Assembly (NCBI GenBank): GCA_902622595.1
Contig: CACNQM010000004.1
Location: 124,001 to 188,000, forward strand
From: an uncultured Bacteroidota bacterium
GTDB taxonomy: Bacteria; Bacteroidota; Bacteroidia; Flavobacteriales; Flavobacteriaceae
Length of the DNA stretch: 64,000 nucleotides
Direction: 5' to 3'
Both the position numbers and the translations under genes were made by a program. The notes under the pieces were generated by a model that had not been told where the DNA came from, made no database searches, and worked only from the letters and a program-made list of their open reading frames with translations. Below are positions 37,422 through 48,471 of the stretch, in pieces. How positions within the stretch are numbered: position 1 is the stretch's first letter; each line of letters opens with the position of its first letter.

Positions 37422-39157
37422 GGAATTTATTTACAATACTATTAATATTTAAATCATTTATTCTGTTTTCTCAGGTTAAATTTGATGCTTCAGTTAGTAA
37501 ATCAAAACTGGGTCTTAACGAAAGGCTTAGAATAGATTTTGTTATGAATCAAAATGGAGATAACTTTTCACCTCCAAATTTTGAAAATTTCCAGATAATT
37601 GGAGGTCCAAATCAGTCAATTAAAACTTCTTACGTAAATGGAGAAAGAAGTTTTTCAAAAACATACTCTTATTTTCTTAAGCCTTTAAAAAAAGGAAACC
37701 TAAGAATAAGTCAGGCAACTATTGAAATTGATGGAGAAATATATAAGTCTATGCCCATTGAGGTATTAATAACAGATTCCGTGAGTCAACCATCAGATTC
37801 GGTCACTCAATACTACAGCGATGACGATATAGAATTAAGGGCATTAATTTCTGAAGGATCTCCATATTTAAATGAACCAATAACTATTATTTATAAACTT
37901 TATTATAAAGCTCCAATTAATATATCTGATGCAAGAGAAACGGAGACACCGAATTATAAAGACTTTTGGAGTCAGACAATAAAAATTCCTCAATTAAAGG
38001 TACAAAGAGAAGTTTACAGGGGTCAAAATTATAATGTTGTTGAATGGAGAAAAGTTGTCTTATATCCACAGAAATCTGGAGTGCTAGAGATATCCCCTTT
38101 ATCCTTAAATTTAGTTTTAGATGTTCCAACTGATAAAAGGGATTTTTTCGGAAATGTTATTTACGATCAGACTTCACAACTCATTTCAACTGGAATGAGG
38201 AAAATAAATGTTAAAGATCTTCCTGAAAACGGTAAACCAGATAGTTTTACTGGAGCTGTTGGCCAATTTGAGTTTGATGTGATTTTAAATAAAAAATCAT
38301 TAAGAGCAACTGAATCTTTTCAGGCAGAGTTAAAAGTTAAAGGTAATGGAAATCTTAAGTTGTTTGATTTGCCTAATATATTAGTTCCCAATTCAATGGA
38401 GCTTTTTGAGCCTGAGAGAGAGGAATCAATAAATACAAATTTGTCAGGTATGAGCGGTTCAGTGTCAAAATATTTTACTGTAATTCCTAGATTCCAAGGA
38501 AACTTTCCAATTGAAGAAGTTGAATTTTCATATTTTGACCCAACTGCTGAAAGATATAAAATTTTAAAGTCACCAAGACTCACAATTGATGTGTTTGACG
38601 GCCCTACCTACATTAATCCTTCGATATCTAATGAGTCAAATGTTATAACGTCTGATGATTCATTTAGATTTATTAAACAAAAAGGTAATTTAAAAATAAT
38701 TGATGACTCCAAATTTTTTGAGTCAGAAATTTTCTATATTCTTTCTTCTGCCCCATTTGTGCTTTCTTTAGCATTAATTGCTTTTACAGCATTTACAAGA
38801 AATAGAAAACAATCATATTCAGAAACAATTAAAAAACAAGAAAAAAGTTTATATAAAATGATTGATTCTGCAAAAAAATTAACAAATGACAAAAATCAAT
38901 TTTATGATATAATTGAAAAAGCGATAATTAAAAGTCTTATGGTGAAATTTTCAATAAGTATGGAAAGTCTTAATAAAGATAAAATTCAAGAGATAACAAA
39001 AAATAAAGGTATATCAGTTGAAAATATTTCCCAGATTATAAATTTGATTGAAAATTGTGAAAAAGCAAAATACTCAAGATCTTCAGACTCAGAAATGAAT
39101 AATGATTTAGAAGAAGCAAGAAAAATCGTTGGTATAATACTGAAAACTAACTCATGA
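37415..39157 (+). CDS. batD: BatD-like protein
   Basis: 580-residue protein with signal peptide (ending near ILFSQ, residue 20), several extracytoplasmic beta domains containing the BatD landmark LKPLKKGNLRISQATIEIDG, a membrane helix at about residues 447-465 and a cytoplasmic helical tail. Start: TTG at 37415, overlapping the batC stop; no ATG lies before the signal sequence in this frame. Its 3' end overlaps batE by four bases. Confidence 0.9.
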   Translation: MVRNLFTILLIFKSFILFSQVKFDASVSKSKLGLNERLRIDFVMNQNGDNFSPPNFENFQIIGGPNQSIKTSYVNGERSFSKTYSYFLKPLKKGNLRISQATIEIDGEIYKSMPIEVLITDSVSQPSDSVTQYYSDDDIELRALISEGSPYLNEPITIIYKLYYKAPINISDARETETPNYKDFWSQTIKIPQLKVQREVYRGQNYNVVEWRKVVLYPQKSGVLEISPLSLNLVLDVPTDKRDFFGNVIYDQTSQLISTGMRKINVKDLPENGKPDSFTGAVGQFEFDVILNKKSLRATESFQAELKVKGNGNLKLFDLPNILVPNSMELFEPEREESINTNLSGMSGSVSKYFTVIPRFQGNFPIEEVEFSYFDPTAERYKILKSPRLTIDVFDGPTYINPSISNESNVITSDDSFRFIKQKGNLKIIDDSKFFESEIFYILSSAPFVLSLALIAFTAFTRNRKQSYSETIKKQEKSLYKMIDSAKKLTNDKNQFYDIIEKAIIKSLMVKFSISMESLNKDKIQEITKNKGISVENISQIINLIENCEKAKYSRSSDSEMNNDLEEARKIVGIILKTNS

Positions 39158-39897
39158 AAATATTTCTAGTAATCTTTTCAATTCTGTTATCAAGTAATCA
39201 ACAAGTCGATGAGATCTTCATACAATCAAATAATCATTATACTAATGGAAATTATGAAGCTGCGCTTGATGGATATTTTGAAATTATTAACTCAGGCTTT
39301 GAGAGTTCTGAGTTGTATTTTAATTTAGGAAATACTTTTTATAAATTAAATAATATCCCAGAGAGCAATTTTTATTTTGAAAAAGCTCTTGCTATATCAC
39401 CCAATGATTTTGATGTAATCACAAATTTATCATTTGCTCAAAACTTAAGAATAGATAAAATAGAGAATCTCCCAGTCACTCAAATTCAAAATTTCAAAAT
39501 ATCTATTCTTGATTTACTATCTGAGAAAGGCTGGGCTTATTCTTTTGTGATCTCAGTTTGGTTTTTATGTATATCATTCTTATTATACTTTTTCTTAAAA
39601 AATTCTAAGTCCAAGAGAATCTTTTTTACTTTATCAGTATTCATCACTTTAATTTCATTTGTCTCATTATACCTGAACTTTGAAAAGAAAGCTGAGAATA
39701 ACATTAAATATGCAATTGTTTTTGATAAGGAGATTGAGGTCTGGGCAGAACCTAATAAAATTTCAGAATTAAAATTTCTTCTTCATGAGGGAACTAAGGT
39801 TAAGCAAATAGATATCATTGAGGATTGGGTAAACATCCAACTTGAGAATGGAACCCTAGGCTGGATTGAAGCCTCAAGCTTAAGAGTTCTAAATTAA
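39154..39897 (+). CDS. batE: BatE-like TPR/SH3 protein
   Basis: 247-residue protein: short signal, two to three TPR repeats (GNYEAALDGYFEIINSGFES; LYFNLGNTFYKLNNIPESNF), two membrane helices at about residues 130-175, and a C-terminal bacterial SH3 domain (IEVWAEPNKISELKFLLHEG ... GWIEASSLRVL). Last gene of the Bat operon; convergent with cvpA, overlapping by nine bases. Confidence 0.9.
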   Translation: MKIFLVIFSILLSSNQQVDEIFIQSNNHYTNGNYEAALDGYFEIINSGFESSELYFNLGNTFYKLNNIPESNFYFEKALAISPNDFDVITNLSFAQNLRIDKIENLPVTQIQNFKISILDLLSEKGWAYSFVISVWFLCISFLLYFFLKNSKSKRIFFTLSVFITLISFVSLYLNFEKKAENNIKYAIVFDKEIEVWAEPNKISELKFLLHEGTKVKQIDIIEDWVNIQLENGTLGWIEASSLRVLN

Positions 39898-40386
39898 TTT
39901 TTCTGAATAAATTTCTTGACTAATTTCAAATGAATTAAATAGAATTTCTGAGAGAACATGTAAATGAATCATTATTGATGACTCAGAAATTATATTATTT
40001 GATAACAAGTTTAAAGAGAATATAATTTTTGTAATTATTAGGAGTATTAAAAGTAATTTAAGTCCCCCAAAAACTCCTCCCAATAAGCTATTTAAGAGTC
40101 CCAGATAAACAACTTTCGCTAATTTAGTAAATCCTTTTGCTAAGTATATAATGAGTAGATAACTTAAAATAAAAATTATAATAAATGAAATAGTATTAAG
40201 TAAATCAGAATTTACACTTATAAAAGCAGAAATTTCATTTGATAATAAATTATCAACATTTCCAGCAATAAAAAAAGAGATAAATATTCCAAAAAAACTT
40301 GATAGCTCAATAATTAATCCTTTTGAATATCCTCTAATTATACCAAATCCAATTATTGCAATTATTATTAAATCAATTAAATTCAT
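39889..40386 (-). CDS. CvpA-family membrane protein
   Basis: 165-residue protein with four predicted helices. The N-terminal LIDLIIIAIIGFGIIRGYSK is the CvpA family pattern. Proteins of this family are linked to envelope stress and colicin V production; the biochemical role is not established. Single gene between the bat operon (convergent) and pheS (divergent). Confidence 0.88.
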   Translation of the reverse strand: MNLIDLIIIAIIGFGIIRGYSKGLIIELSSFFGIFISFFIAGNVDNLLSNEISAFISVNSDLLNTISFIIIFILSYLLIIYLAKGFTKLAKVVYLGLLNSLLGGVFGGLKLLLILLIITKIIFSLNLLSNNIISESSIMIHLHVLSEILFNSFEISQEIYSEKLI

Positions 40387-40397
40387 AAAACTTAATT

Positions 40398-40405
40398 TAT
40401 ATTTG
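40398..40405 (+). promoter_or_regulatory. -7 promoter box of pheS
   Basis: TATATTTG fits TAnnTTTG, 50 bases ahead of the pheS ATG. No TTG -33 box at 17-23 bases. The remaining leader has no obvious leader peptide or T-box. Confidence 0.4.
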
Positions 40406-40455
40406 CAATATACAGAAGGTTAATCACAGACTTTTAATTTTCTTAAAAAAAAATA

Positions 40456-41460
40456 ATGATAAAAAAATTTGAGGATTATATTTCACGTGTAAAAAAGTTT
40501 AGCTCTCAAGATTCAAAAGAGATTGAGTCTTTCAAAATAGAGTTTCTTGGAAGGAAAGGTGTAATTAATGATCTATTCTCTGATTTCAAAAATGTGCCAT
40601 CTGATCAAAAAAAGGAATATGGCCAAAAAATTAACGAATTGAAAAATCTTATTTCTAAGAAATATGAAGACCTAAAATTAGGAGTAAAACAATCAAGTAA
40701 ATCAATAACAGAAGACTATACTAAACCAGGGTTTCCAATTTCTTCAGGTTCACTTCATCCAATAACAACAATTAAAAATAGAATAATTAATATTTTTTCA
40801 AAAGTTGGATTTGAACTGTCAGAAGGACCAGAGATTGAGGACGACTGGCATAATTTCACTGCTCTTAACCTACCAAAAGATCACCCAGCTAGAGATATGC
40901 AGGATACTTTTTTTATTCAGCAAAATCCAGATATTCTACTCAGAACTCACACATCTTCAGTTCAGGTGAGATATTTAGAAGATAATCCTCCGCCATTAAA
41001 AATAATATCTCCAGGAAGAGTTTATCGTAACGAGGCTATATCTTCGAGATCACACTGTATATTCCATCAAATTGAGGGAATATATGTTGACGAAAAGGTT
41101 TCTTTTGCAGATTTAAAACAAATGATACTTTATTTTACAAAATCTATGTTTGGTAAATCAAAATTAAGATTTAGACCCTCATTTTTCCCTTTTACAGAAC
41201 CAAGTGCAGAGGTTGATATATATTGGGGTCTAGAGACTGAAACTGATCACAGAATTACAAAAGGAACTGGATGGTTAGAAATTATGGGTTGTGGAATGGT
41301 GGATCCAAATGTTCTGCAAAATTGTAATATTGACTCAGAAAAATACACTGGATATGCATTTGGATTAGGCCTTGAAAGAATAGCAATGCTAATTTATCAA
41401 ATTCCAGACATTAGACTTTTCTTCGAAAATGATGTGAGATTTCTTAACCAGTTTAAGTAA
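40456..41460 (+). CDS. pheS: phenylalanyl-tRNA synthetase alpha subunit
   Basis: Catalytic subunit of PheRS. N-terminal coiled coil (about residues 1-85), class II motif 2 in [20 protein letters not shown], and motif 3 in [20 protein letters not shown]. Length 334 is standard. The beta subunit gene (pheT) is not next to it or elsewhere in the window, which is usual for Bacteroidota. Confidence 0.97.
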   Translation: MIKKFEDYISRVKKFSSQDSKEIESFKIEFLGRKGVINDLFSDFKNVPSDQKKEYGQKINELKNLISKKYEDLKLGVKQSSKSITEDYTKPGFPISSGSLHPITTIKNRIINIFSKVGFELSEGPEIEDDWHNFTALNLPKDHPARDMQDTFFIQQNPDILLRTHTSSVQVRYLEDNPPPLKIISPGRVYRNEAISSRSHCIFHQIEGIYVDEKVSFADLKQMILYFTKSMFGKSKLRFRPSFFPFTEPSAEVDIYWGLETETDHRITKGTGWLEIMGCGMVDPNVLQNCNIDSEKYTGYAFGLGLERIAMLIYQIPDIRLFFENDVRFLNQFK

Positions 41461-41465
41461 TTTAA

Positions 41466-43004
41466 TTATTTAATATCAAATTTTATTCCTTGAGCTAAAG
41501 GAAGTTCGGAGGAAAAATTAATTGTATTGGTTTGCCTCCTCATATAAACTTTCCATGCATCTGAACCACTTTCCCTTCCTCCACCAGTGTCTTTTTCACC
41601 ACCAAATGCTCCTCCAATTTCAGCACCAGATGTACCAATATTAACATTAGCAATTCCACAATCACTTCCCTGATGTGAGAGAAATAATTCAGATTCTTTC
41701 AAATTATTAGTCATAATAGCTGATGATAGTCCTTGATCAACTTCATTTTGAATATCAATTGCATTTCGAACATCTCCTTTATACTTAATTAGATATAATA
41801 TTGGAGCAAAAGTCTCTTGATGAACAATTTCTAGAGAGTGGTTAACTTCGGCTATTGCAGGCTTTACATAGCAACCACTTGAATATTCATCCCCTTCAAG
41901 AGTTCCACCTTTAACTAGCCAGCTACCACCTTGATTATTAACTTTTGATATAGCATCATTATAAGATTCCACCGCGTTAATATCAATAAGCGGTCCAACA
42001 TGATTGTTTGAATCAAGAGGATTTCCGATTTTTATTTGATCATAGGCTTTAACTAATGAATTTTTCACATTTTCATATATATCTTCATGAACAATTAAAC
42101 GTCTCGTTGAAGTACATCTTTGTCCACAAGTACCAACTGCTCCAAAAACTGTTCCCATAATTGTCATTTTTAAATCGGCATCTGGGGTGACAATTATAGC
42201 GTTGTTCCCACCTAGTTCAAGTAAAGTTTTCCCTAATCTTGCACCAACTTTCTCTGCTACAATTTTACCCATTCTTGTTGAACCAGTTGCAGATAGAAGA
42301 GGTATATCTCTACTCAGCGATAAAAGTTCACCAATTTTGTAATCACCATTAATAAGGGATGATACACCCTCTGGTATATTATTCTCTTTGAAAACTTCTC
42401 CAATAATTTTTTGACATACTAAACTACATAAAGGTGTTTTTTCACTTGGTTTCCAGATTGTAACATTACCACATACCCATGCGAGCGCAACATTCCAACT
42501 CCAAACTGCTACTGGAAAATTAAATGCAGAGATTATTCCAACAATCCCTAATGGATGATATTGTTCATACATCCTGTGAGTTGGTCTTTCGGAATGCATA
42601 GTAAATCCATGTAATTGCCGAGAAAGTCCAACTGCAAAATCACATATATCAATCATCTCTTGAACCTCTCCAAGCCCTTCCTGATATGATTTCCCCATCT
42701 CATATGATACAAGTGTTCCTAGAAGTTCTTTTTCTTCTCTTAATTTATTCCCAAATTGACGAACTAATTCCCCACGTTTGGGAGCAGGAATTTGTCTAAA
42801 ATCTTTAAATGCATTATTTGCAATTTTAATTATTTTCTCAAAATCACTTTTTGAACCAGATTTTATTGAGCCAATTAAATTCCCGTCAACAGGAGAGAAG
42901 CTTTCAATTTTATTACCAGAACTAAACCATTTAGATCCAGTAGAACAACCATCAATTATTCCGTTCAGCTGATATTTTTTTAGTAATTCATCTACACTTT
43001 TCAT
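41466..43004 (-). CDS. aldehyde dehydrogenase (ALDH7-like, aminoadipate semialdehyde type)
   Basis: NAD-dependent oxidation of an aldehyde, probably alpha-aminoadipate semialdehyde or a similar lysine-catabolism product. Catalytic Cys lies in GTCGQRCTSTRRLIV and the general base Glu in LLELGGNNAI; SAFNFPVAVWSWN is the ALDH7-like cofactor segment. The C-terminus FGGEKDTGGGRESGSDAWK is diagnostic for this branch. Start: ATG at 43004, one base after the pyk stop (512 residues); an in-frame start at 43052 would overlap pyk. Cotranscription with pyk is likely. Confidence 0.9.
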   Translation of the reverse strand: MKSVDELLKKYQLNGIIDGCSTGSKWFSSGNKIESFSPVDGNLIGSIKSGSKSDFEKIIKIANNAFKDFRQIPAPKRGELVRQFGNKLREEKELLGTLVSYEMGKSYQEGLGEVQEMIDICDFAVGLSRQLHGFTMHSERPTHRMYEQYHPLGIVGIISAFNFPVAVWSWNVALAWVCGNVTIWKPSEKTPLCSLVCQKIIGEVFKENNIPEGVSSLINGDYKIGELLSLSRDIPLLSATGSTRMGKIVAEKVGARLGKTLLELGGNNAIIVTPDADLKMTIMGTVFGAVGTCGQRCTSTRRLIVHEDIYENVKNSLVKAYDQIKIGNPLDSNNHVGPLIDINAVESYNDAISKVNNQGGSWLVKGGTLEGDEYSSGCYVKPAIAEVNHSLEIVHQETFAPILYLIKYKGDVRNAIDIQNEVDQGLSSAIMTNNLKESELFLSHQGSDCGIANVNIGTSGAEIGGAFGGEKDTGGGRESGSDAWKVYMRRQTNTINFSSELPLAQGIKFDIK

Positions 43005-43005
43005 G

Positions 43006-44436
43006 TTAGATTTTTGAAATTCTAAGTGTGTTAACCATACCTTTTTTATCAATTGGCATTGAAGTTAGATTTATCACTTTATCATCTTTTTGTAGATAAT
43101 TATTTTCAACAGCTATTTTATTTATTTCCTCGACAGTTGTGTCAGTACTTTCAGTGCCATTATAGTAAAATGCTTTTACTCCCCAAAGAAGATTGAGTTG
43201 AGTCATAATCTTCTTGTTAGATGTAAATACTAAAACATGCGTCTTAGGTCTCCATGAAGAAATCTGATAAGCTGTATAACCACTGTTTGTTAATGTACTT
43301 ATTGCTTTAGCATTTGTATCATTAGCAACTTTTGCAGCATAATAACAAATAGACTTTGTTATAAACCTTTCAGAATCATAGTCTCTAGGGTGCTTGTGCT
43401 TGAGAGCAATTAAACTTGAGTTTTCAACTTTAGCAATAATCCTTGAAATTGTTTGAACAACCTCTATTGGATGACTTCCAACTGAAGTCTCTCCAGATAA
43501 CATTACAGCATCAGCTCCATCCATAACAGAATTTGCCACATCGTTGACCTCAGCTCTATTAGGGTTTAGGCTTTCCATCATACTCTCCATCATTTGTGTT
43601 GCAATTATAACAGGTATTCTAGCTTTTTTTGCCTTGTCTACAAGTTTTTTTTGAATTAAAGGTATTTCAGCAGCATTAATTTCTACTCCTAGGTCTCCTC
43701 GAGCGACCATTATACCACTTGCATGTTTCATTATATCATCAATATTTTTAACTCCCTCAGGCTTTTCAATTTTTGCAATCACAGGTATTCTGTGATCTGT
43801 ATTTTTTTCTATTAGCTTAATTAATGATTTGATGTCGGATTCATGCCTTACAAATGAAAGAGCTATCCAGTCAACACTTTGTTTAATTGAAAATATAGCA
43901 TCTTTGATGTCTTTATCTGTTAACGCAGGTTGAGAAATCTCAGTGTTGGGAAGGTTAAAACCCTTTTTTGAAGATAATTCCCCACCTTGAATTACCTCAG
44001 TATGAATCTTATTTTTCTTATTTGTTTCAATAACTCTAAGTATTATTTTACCATCATCAATCAAAACTTTTTCTCCAATATCAATATCACTTGGTAGGTT
44101 TTTATAGTCAACATAAATCTTATTTCTATCTCCAACAAACTCTTTACCAGTCTCAATTTCAATTTTATCTCCGTCATCGAGAGAAGTATTAGCTTTAATA
44201 TTACCAATCCTTAGTTTTGGACCTTGAAGATCAGCAAGTATTGAGGTATTAGTATTTAATTTTTCATTGATTTTCCTTATATCATTTATAAGCGATTTTG
44301 CTTCTTTATGAGTAGAATGTGAAAAATTTATCCTTAATACATCTGCACCTTCTTTAATTAACATCTCAATGCTATCCCTGGATGATGTCGATGGCCCTAA
44401 TGTTGCAATAATTTTAGTTTTTTTAATCCTTCTCAT
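43006..44436 (-). CDS. pyk: pyruvate kinase
   Basis: Last ATP-forming step of glycolysis. Conserved blocks: TLGPSTSSRDSIEMLI (residues 13-28), LRINFSHS, metal/substrate site IAKIEKPEGV, MVARGDLGVEI and VIIATQMMESM, the latter the pyruvate kinase signature. Length 476. Its ATG overlaps the stop of the IPExxxVDY gene (ATGA), a coupling seen widely in this phylum. Confidence 0.97.
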   Translation of the reverse strand: MRRIKKTKIIATLGPSTSSRDSIEMLIKEGADVLRINFSHSTHKEAKSLINDIRKINEKLNTNTSILADLQGPKLRIGNIKANTSLDDGDKIEIETGKEFVGDRNKIYVDYKNLPSDIDIGEKVLIDDGKIILRVIETNKKNKIHTEVIQGGELSSKKGFNLPNTEISQPALTDKDIKDAIFSIKQSVDWIALSFVRHESDIKSLIKLIEKNTDHRIPVIAKIEKPEGVKNIDDIMKHASGIMVARGDLGVEINAAEIPLIQKKLVDKAKKARIPVIIATQMMESMMESLNPNRAEVNDVANSVMDGADAVMLSGETSVGSHPIEVVQTISRIIAKVENSSLIALKHKHPRDYDSERFITKSICYYAAKVANDTNAKAISTLTNSGYTAYQISSWRPKTHVLVFTSNKKIMTQLNLLWGVKAFYYNGTESTDTTVEEINKIAVENNYLQKDDKVINLTSMPIDKKGMVNTLRISKI

Positions 44437-44897
44437 AAAGCAAAAGTAAAGTTTTCTGAAAGTTCACTATTTTGAACTTTGTAAACAAGTGAAATATTTT
44501 GAATTTTTGACATCTTTTCAATCAAATTTGATGTTGAAAAAAAACAATTTTGTTTTATAAAGAAATCAACTTCTTTATGTGATTCTATCAAAGATAACTC
44601 TTTTGGAATTGACATACCAAAAAGAGAATCTCTTTGCTCAGGATCATTGTCTTCTACTGTAAACTTATTTTCAAAAAGCTCAAACCTTATTCCTTTTTTC
44701 TCACTTTTCCATTTGAAATGAGGGATCATAAATTTATTATCAACCTTTAAATCATTATTTGATCTAACAAACTCAGTAAAACAGTACTTGTTTAGATGAT
44801 ATACAAGAGAAAATATGGATAGGTTTGAATGAATTGCAATTAGCTTGTATTTCTCAATTTTGGATGAATCTAATTTAAATACTGTTTTGATATTAAT
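44433..44897 (-). CDS. IPExxxVDY-family protein with non-canonical start
   Basis: Small Bacteroidota protein of unknown function, named after a motif seen here as IPKELSLIESHKEVDFFI. The first in-frame ATG is at 44729 (98 residues), but the conserved N-terminal region is encoded upstream in the same frame (FKLDSSKIEKYKLIAIHSNL and the helix after it), open back to a TAG at 44916-44918 inside the end of fabF. No ATG, GTG or TTG exists in that stretch; the best family start is an ATT at 44897 (reading INIKTVF). Full length would be about 154 residues. The stop overlaps pyk as ATGA. In relatives rnc lies between fabF and this gene; it is absent here. Confidence 0.72.
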   Translation of the reverse strand: MNIKTVFKLDSSKIEKYKLIAIHSNLSIFSLVYHLNKYCFTEFVRSNNDLKVDNKFMIPHFKWKSEKKGIRFELFENKFTVEDNDPEQRDSLFGMSIPKELSLIESHKEVDFFIKQNCFFSTSNLIEKMSKIQNISLVYKVQNSELSENFTFAL

Positions 44898-44910
44898 GAG
44901 ATTTTTTCTT

Positions 44911-46161
44911 TTAATCTAACTTTCTAAATATTACACATGCATTATGTCCCCCAAACCCAAAAGTATTTGACATTGCAACATTCACTATTTTCTTTTGAGG
45001 AGAAGTAAATGTAAAATTAAGTTTAGGGTCAATATTTTCATCATCATTAAAATGATTAATTGTAGGGGGGATAATGCCATGTTTTATAGCCATAATACAT
45101 GATATAGCTTCAACTGCACCAGCAGCTCCAAGTAAATGACCTGTCATCGATTTAGTAGAATTTATATTCAAATTGTAGACATCATCCTGAAAGACATCTT
45201 TTACAGCTATACTTTCTGCTACATCTCCTAAAGGAGTTGATGTACCATGCATATTTATTAGGTCAACATCATTTGTATTTATATTTGCATCGTCAAGGCA
45301 ATTTTTCATTACTTTAATAGCACCTCTTCCATCAGGATGAGGAGCTGTCATGTGGTAAGCATCACATGAAAGGCCACCTCCTATCAGTTCTGCATAGATT
45401 TTTGCACCTCTTCCAACAGCATGCTCATACTCTTCAAGTATCAATGCTCCTGCTCCCTCACCAAGAACAAAGCCATCTCTATCTTTATCAAATGGTCTAG
45501 ATGCTGTTGAAGCGTCGTCATTTCTTGTAGATAATGCATGCATTGCGTTAAAACCACCAACACCTGCAATAGTTACAGGAGCTTCTGAACCCCCTGCAAC
45601 GATAACATCTGCGTAGCCAACTCTAATGTAAGTTAATGCATCAATAAGTGCATTTGAAGATGAAGCACAAGCTGAAACTGTGGCATAGTTTGGACCTTGA
45701 AATCCATATTTCATTGCTATTAATCCTGCTGCAATATCAGGGATCATTTTAGGAATCATAAAAGGATTAAATCTAGGAGTTCCATCTCCATCAGAAAAAT
45801 TTAAAACTTCATTTTGGAAGGTTTCTAACCCTCCAATTCCAGCTCCCCAAATTACTCCTATTCTATCATTGTTAAGACTAGATTCAATAATTTTGGAATC
45901 ATCAATAGCCTCTGAAGCAGCAACAATACCATACTGAGAAAACTTATCATACCTCCTATACTCTTTCCTTTCAAAGTGATTAGAGGGGTCAAATCCTTTT
46001 AATTCACAAGCAAATTTTGTTTTAAAATTAGATGCATCAAAATGAGTAATATTAGCACAGCCAGAGGTCCCACTAATAAGACCATTCCAATATGAATTAA
46101 GATTATTTCCAATTGGAGTTAGAGCTCCCATTCCAGTAACTACAACTCTTCTTGAAGACAT
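44911..46161 (-). CDS. fabF: beta-ketoacyl-ACP synthase II
   Basis: Elongating condensing enzyme of fatty acid synthesis. Catalytic Cys165 in TVSACASSSNA and the two His residues in NMHGTSTPLGD and KSMTGHLLGAAGAVEA. Length 416. It lies 11 bases after acpP. The C-terminus FGGHNACVIFRKLD is intact, so the deletion suspected downstream did not touch it. Confidence 0.97.
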   Translation of the reverse strand: MSSRRVVVTGMGALTPIGNNLNSYWNGLISGTSGCANITHFDASNFKTKFACELKGFDPSNHFERKEYRRYDKFSQYGIVAASEAIDDSKIIESSLNNDRIGVIWGAGIGGLETFQNEVLNFSDGDGTPRFNPFMIPKMIPDIAAGLIAMKYGFQGPNYATVSACASSSNALIDALTYIRVGYADVIVAGGSEAPVTIAGVGGFNAMHALSTRNDDASTASRPFDKDRDGFVLGEGAGALILEEYEHAVGRGAKIYAELIGGGLSCDAYHMTAPHPDGRGAIKVMKNCLDDANINTNDVDLINMHGTSTPLGDVAESIAVKDVFQDDVYNLNINSTKSMTGHLLGAAGAVEAISCIMAIKHGIIPPTINHFNDDENIDPKLNFTFTSPQKKIVNVAMSNTFGFGGHNACVIFRKLD

Positions 46162-46172
46162 TAATTAAATTT

Positions 46173-46406
46173 TTATTTTGATTTTTCTATGAACTCAACA
46201 GCCTGACCAACAGATACAATATTTTCTGCTTGATCATCTGGAATTTGTATATCGAACTCTTTTTCAAATTCCATTATAAGTTCTACAGTATCTAGAGAAT
46301 CAGCCCCTAAATCATTTGTAAAACTAGCCTCAGGAACTACTTCGTTCTCATCAACTCCTAATTTATCTACTATAATTGCTTTAACTCTTGAAGAAATATC
46401 TGACAT
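46173..46406 (-). CDS. acpP: acyl carrier protein
   Basis: Carries growing acyl chains on phosphopantetheine attached to Ser37 in [11 protein letters not shown]. The 77-residue acidic four-helix protein is typical. It heads the acpP-fabF-IPExxxVDY-pyk-ALDH run and is divergent from purN. Confidence 0.97.
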   Translation of the reverse strand: MSDISSRVKAIIVDKLGVDENEVVPEASFTNDLGADSLDTVELIMEFEKEFDIQIPDDQAENIVSVGQAVEFIEKSK

Positions 46407-46433
46407 AATATTTTTGTTTATTAGTTCAGTTTA

Positions 46434-46441
46434 CAAAATTA
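46434..46441 (-). promoter_or_regulatory. -7 promoter box of acpP
   Basis: Minus-strand TAATTTTG fits TAnnTTTG about 27 bases ahead of the acpP ATG. A TTGACA-like sequence lies only about 12 bases further up, too close for the usual spacing. Confidence 0.35.
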
Positions 46442-46539
46442 AAAAACTTTTGTCAAAACTGGTCTTTAATTCGAAATTATACCTTTATTTGTTAAATAAA
46501 AAAGTTTTTTTCAAATATATTGAACCTTCTCATTATTAA

Positions 46540-47564
<1,025 letters not shown>

Positions 47565-47568
47565 AAAA

Positions 47569-48471
47569 ATGTCAAAAAAATCCGTTTTAGTTGTAGCCTC
47601 ATTAGCATATGACGGCATTGAAACTCCAGAAGATAAGGTGGACATGTTACTAGGGGGAGCTGGAACTTACATCTGTTTATCACTTAGAAATTTTAGTAGT
47701 GATTACTCAATCATATCTGTCGTTGGGAAAGATTTTAAAATAAAAGATTTAAATCTATTAGAAATGTGTGGTGTTGACATATCAGGAATTAAGATTGAAC
47801 AAAATAACAAGACGTTTTATTGGAGTTGTATCTATACAGATAATTTTGAAGAGAGAATTACAACAAAGACTGAACTTAATGTAATGGAGAGTTTTAATCC
47901 AATTATTTCTAAAAATAAATCAAATCCTGATATTTTATTACTAGGGAACCTTCACCCTGAAATTCAACTATCTGCTATTAACCAATTAAATAACAAACCG
48001 TCTGCGATAATCCTTGATACAATGAATTATTGGATAGAAAATTTCTGGGATACTTTAAAAGAAGTAATATCAAAAGTAGATATTATATCAATTAATGATG
48101 AGGAAGCAAAGATGATAACAGGTCATGAAAACTTAAAAATGTCTGCTGAAGTTTTACACAGTATGGGCCCTAAATATGTTATAATAAAGAAAGGAAAGGA
48201 TGGTGCGGAGTTATTTAATTTTGAAAAAATATATGTTGCAAATGCATACGAAGTAGAAAAAGTAATTGACCCCACTGGAGCTGGGGATTGCTTTATTGGA
48301 GGTATAACAGGCTATTTATCTCAGTCATCCGAAGTCTCGTTTGAGTCAATCAAATCTGCAATTGATTATGGAACATCAATAGCATCATTTAATGTAGAAA
48401 ATATGGCAACAAAAAACTTATTAAATTTGTCAATGTCTGATATTGAAACAAGAATTAATAAATTAAAATAG
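47569..48471 (+). CDS. PfkB-family carbohydrate/nucleoside kinase
   Basis: Ribokinase-like kinase. N-terminal LLGGAGTYICLSLRNF binds substrate, and the C-terminal IDPTGAGDCFIGGITGYL is the PfkB anion-hole signature with catalytic Asp. Length 300. It is directly followed (no gap) by the PurF-like gene, suggesting a role in nucleoside or ribose salvage feeding PRPP chemistry; the substrate is not determinable from sequence. Confidence 0.88.
   Translation: MSKKSVLVVASLAYDGIETPEDKVDMLLGGAGTYICLSLRNFSSDYSIISVVGKDFKIKDLNLLEMCGVDISGIKIEQNNKTFYWSCIYTDNFEERITTKTELNVMESFNPIISKNKSNPDILLLGNLHPEIQLSAINQLNNKPSAIILDTMNYWIENFWDTLKEVISKVDIISINDEEAKMITGHENLKMSAEVLHSMGPKYVIIKKGKDGAELFNFEKIYVANAYEVEKVIDPTGAGDCFIGGITGYLSQSSEVSFESIKSAIDYGTSIASFNVENMATKNLLNLSMSDIETRINKLK

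Noticed and set aside
37917-38129. Small antisense ORFs inside bat genes
   Set aside because: They lack start context, motifs and hydrophobic pattern, and overlap strongly conserved coding sequence.
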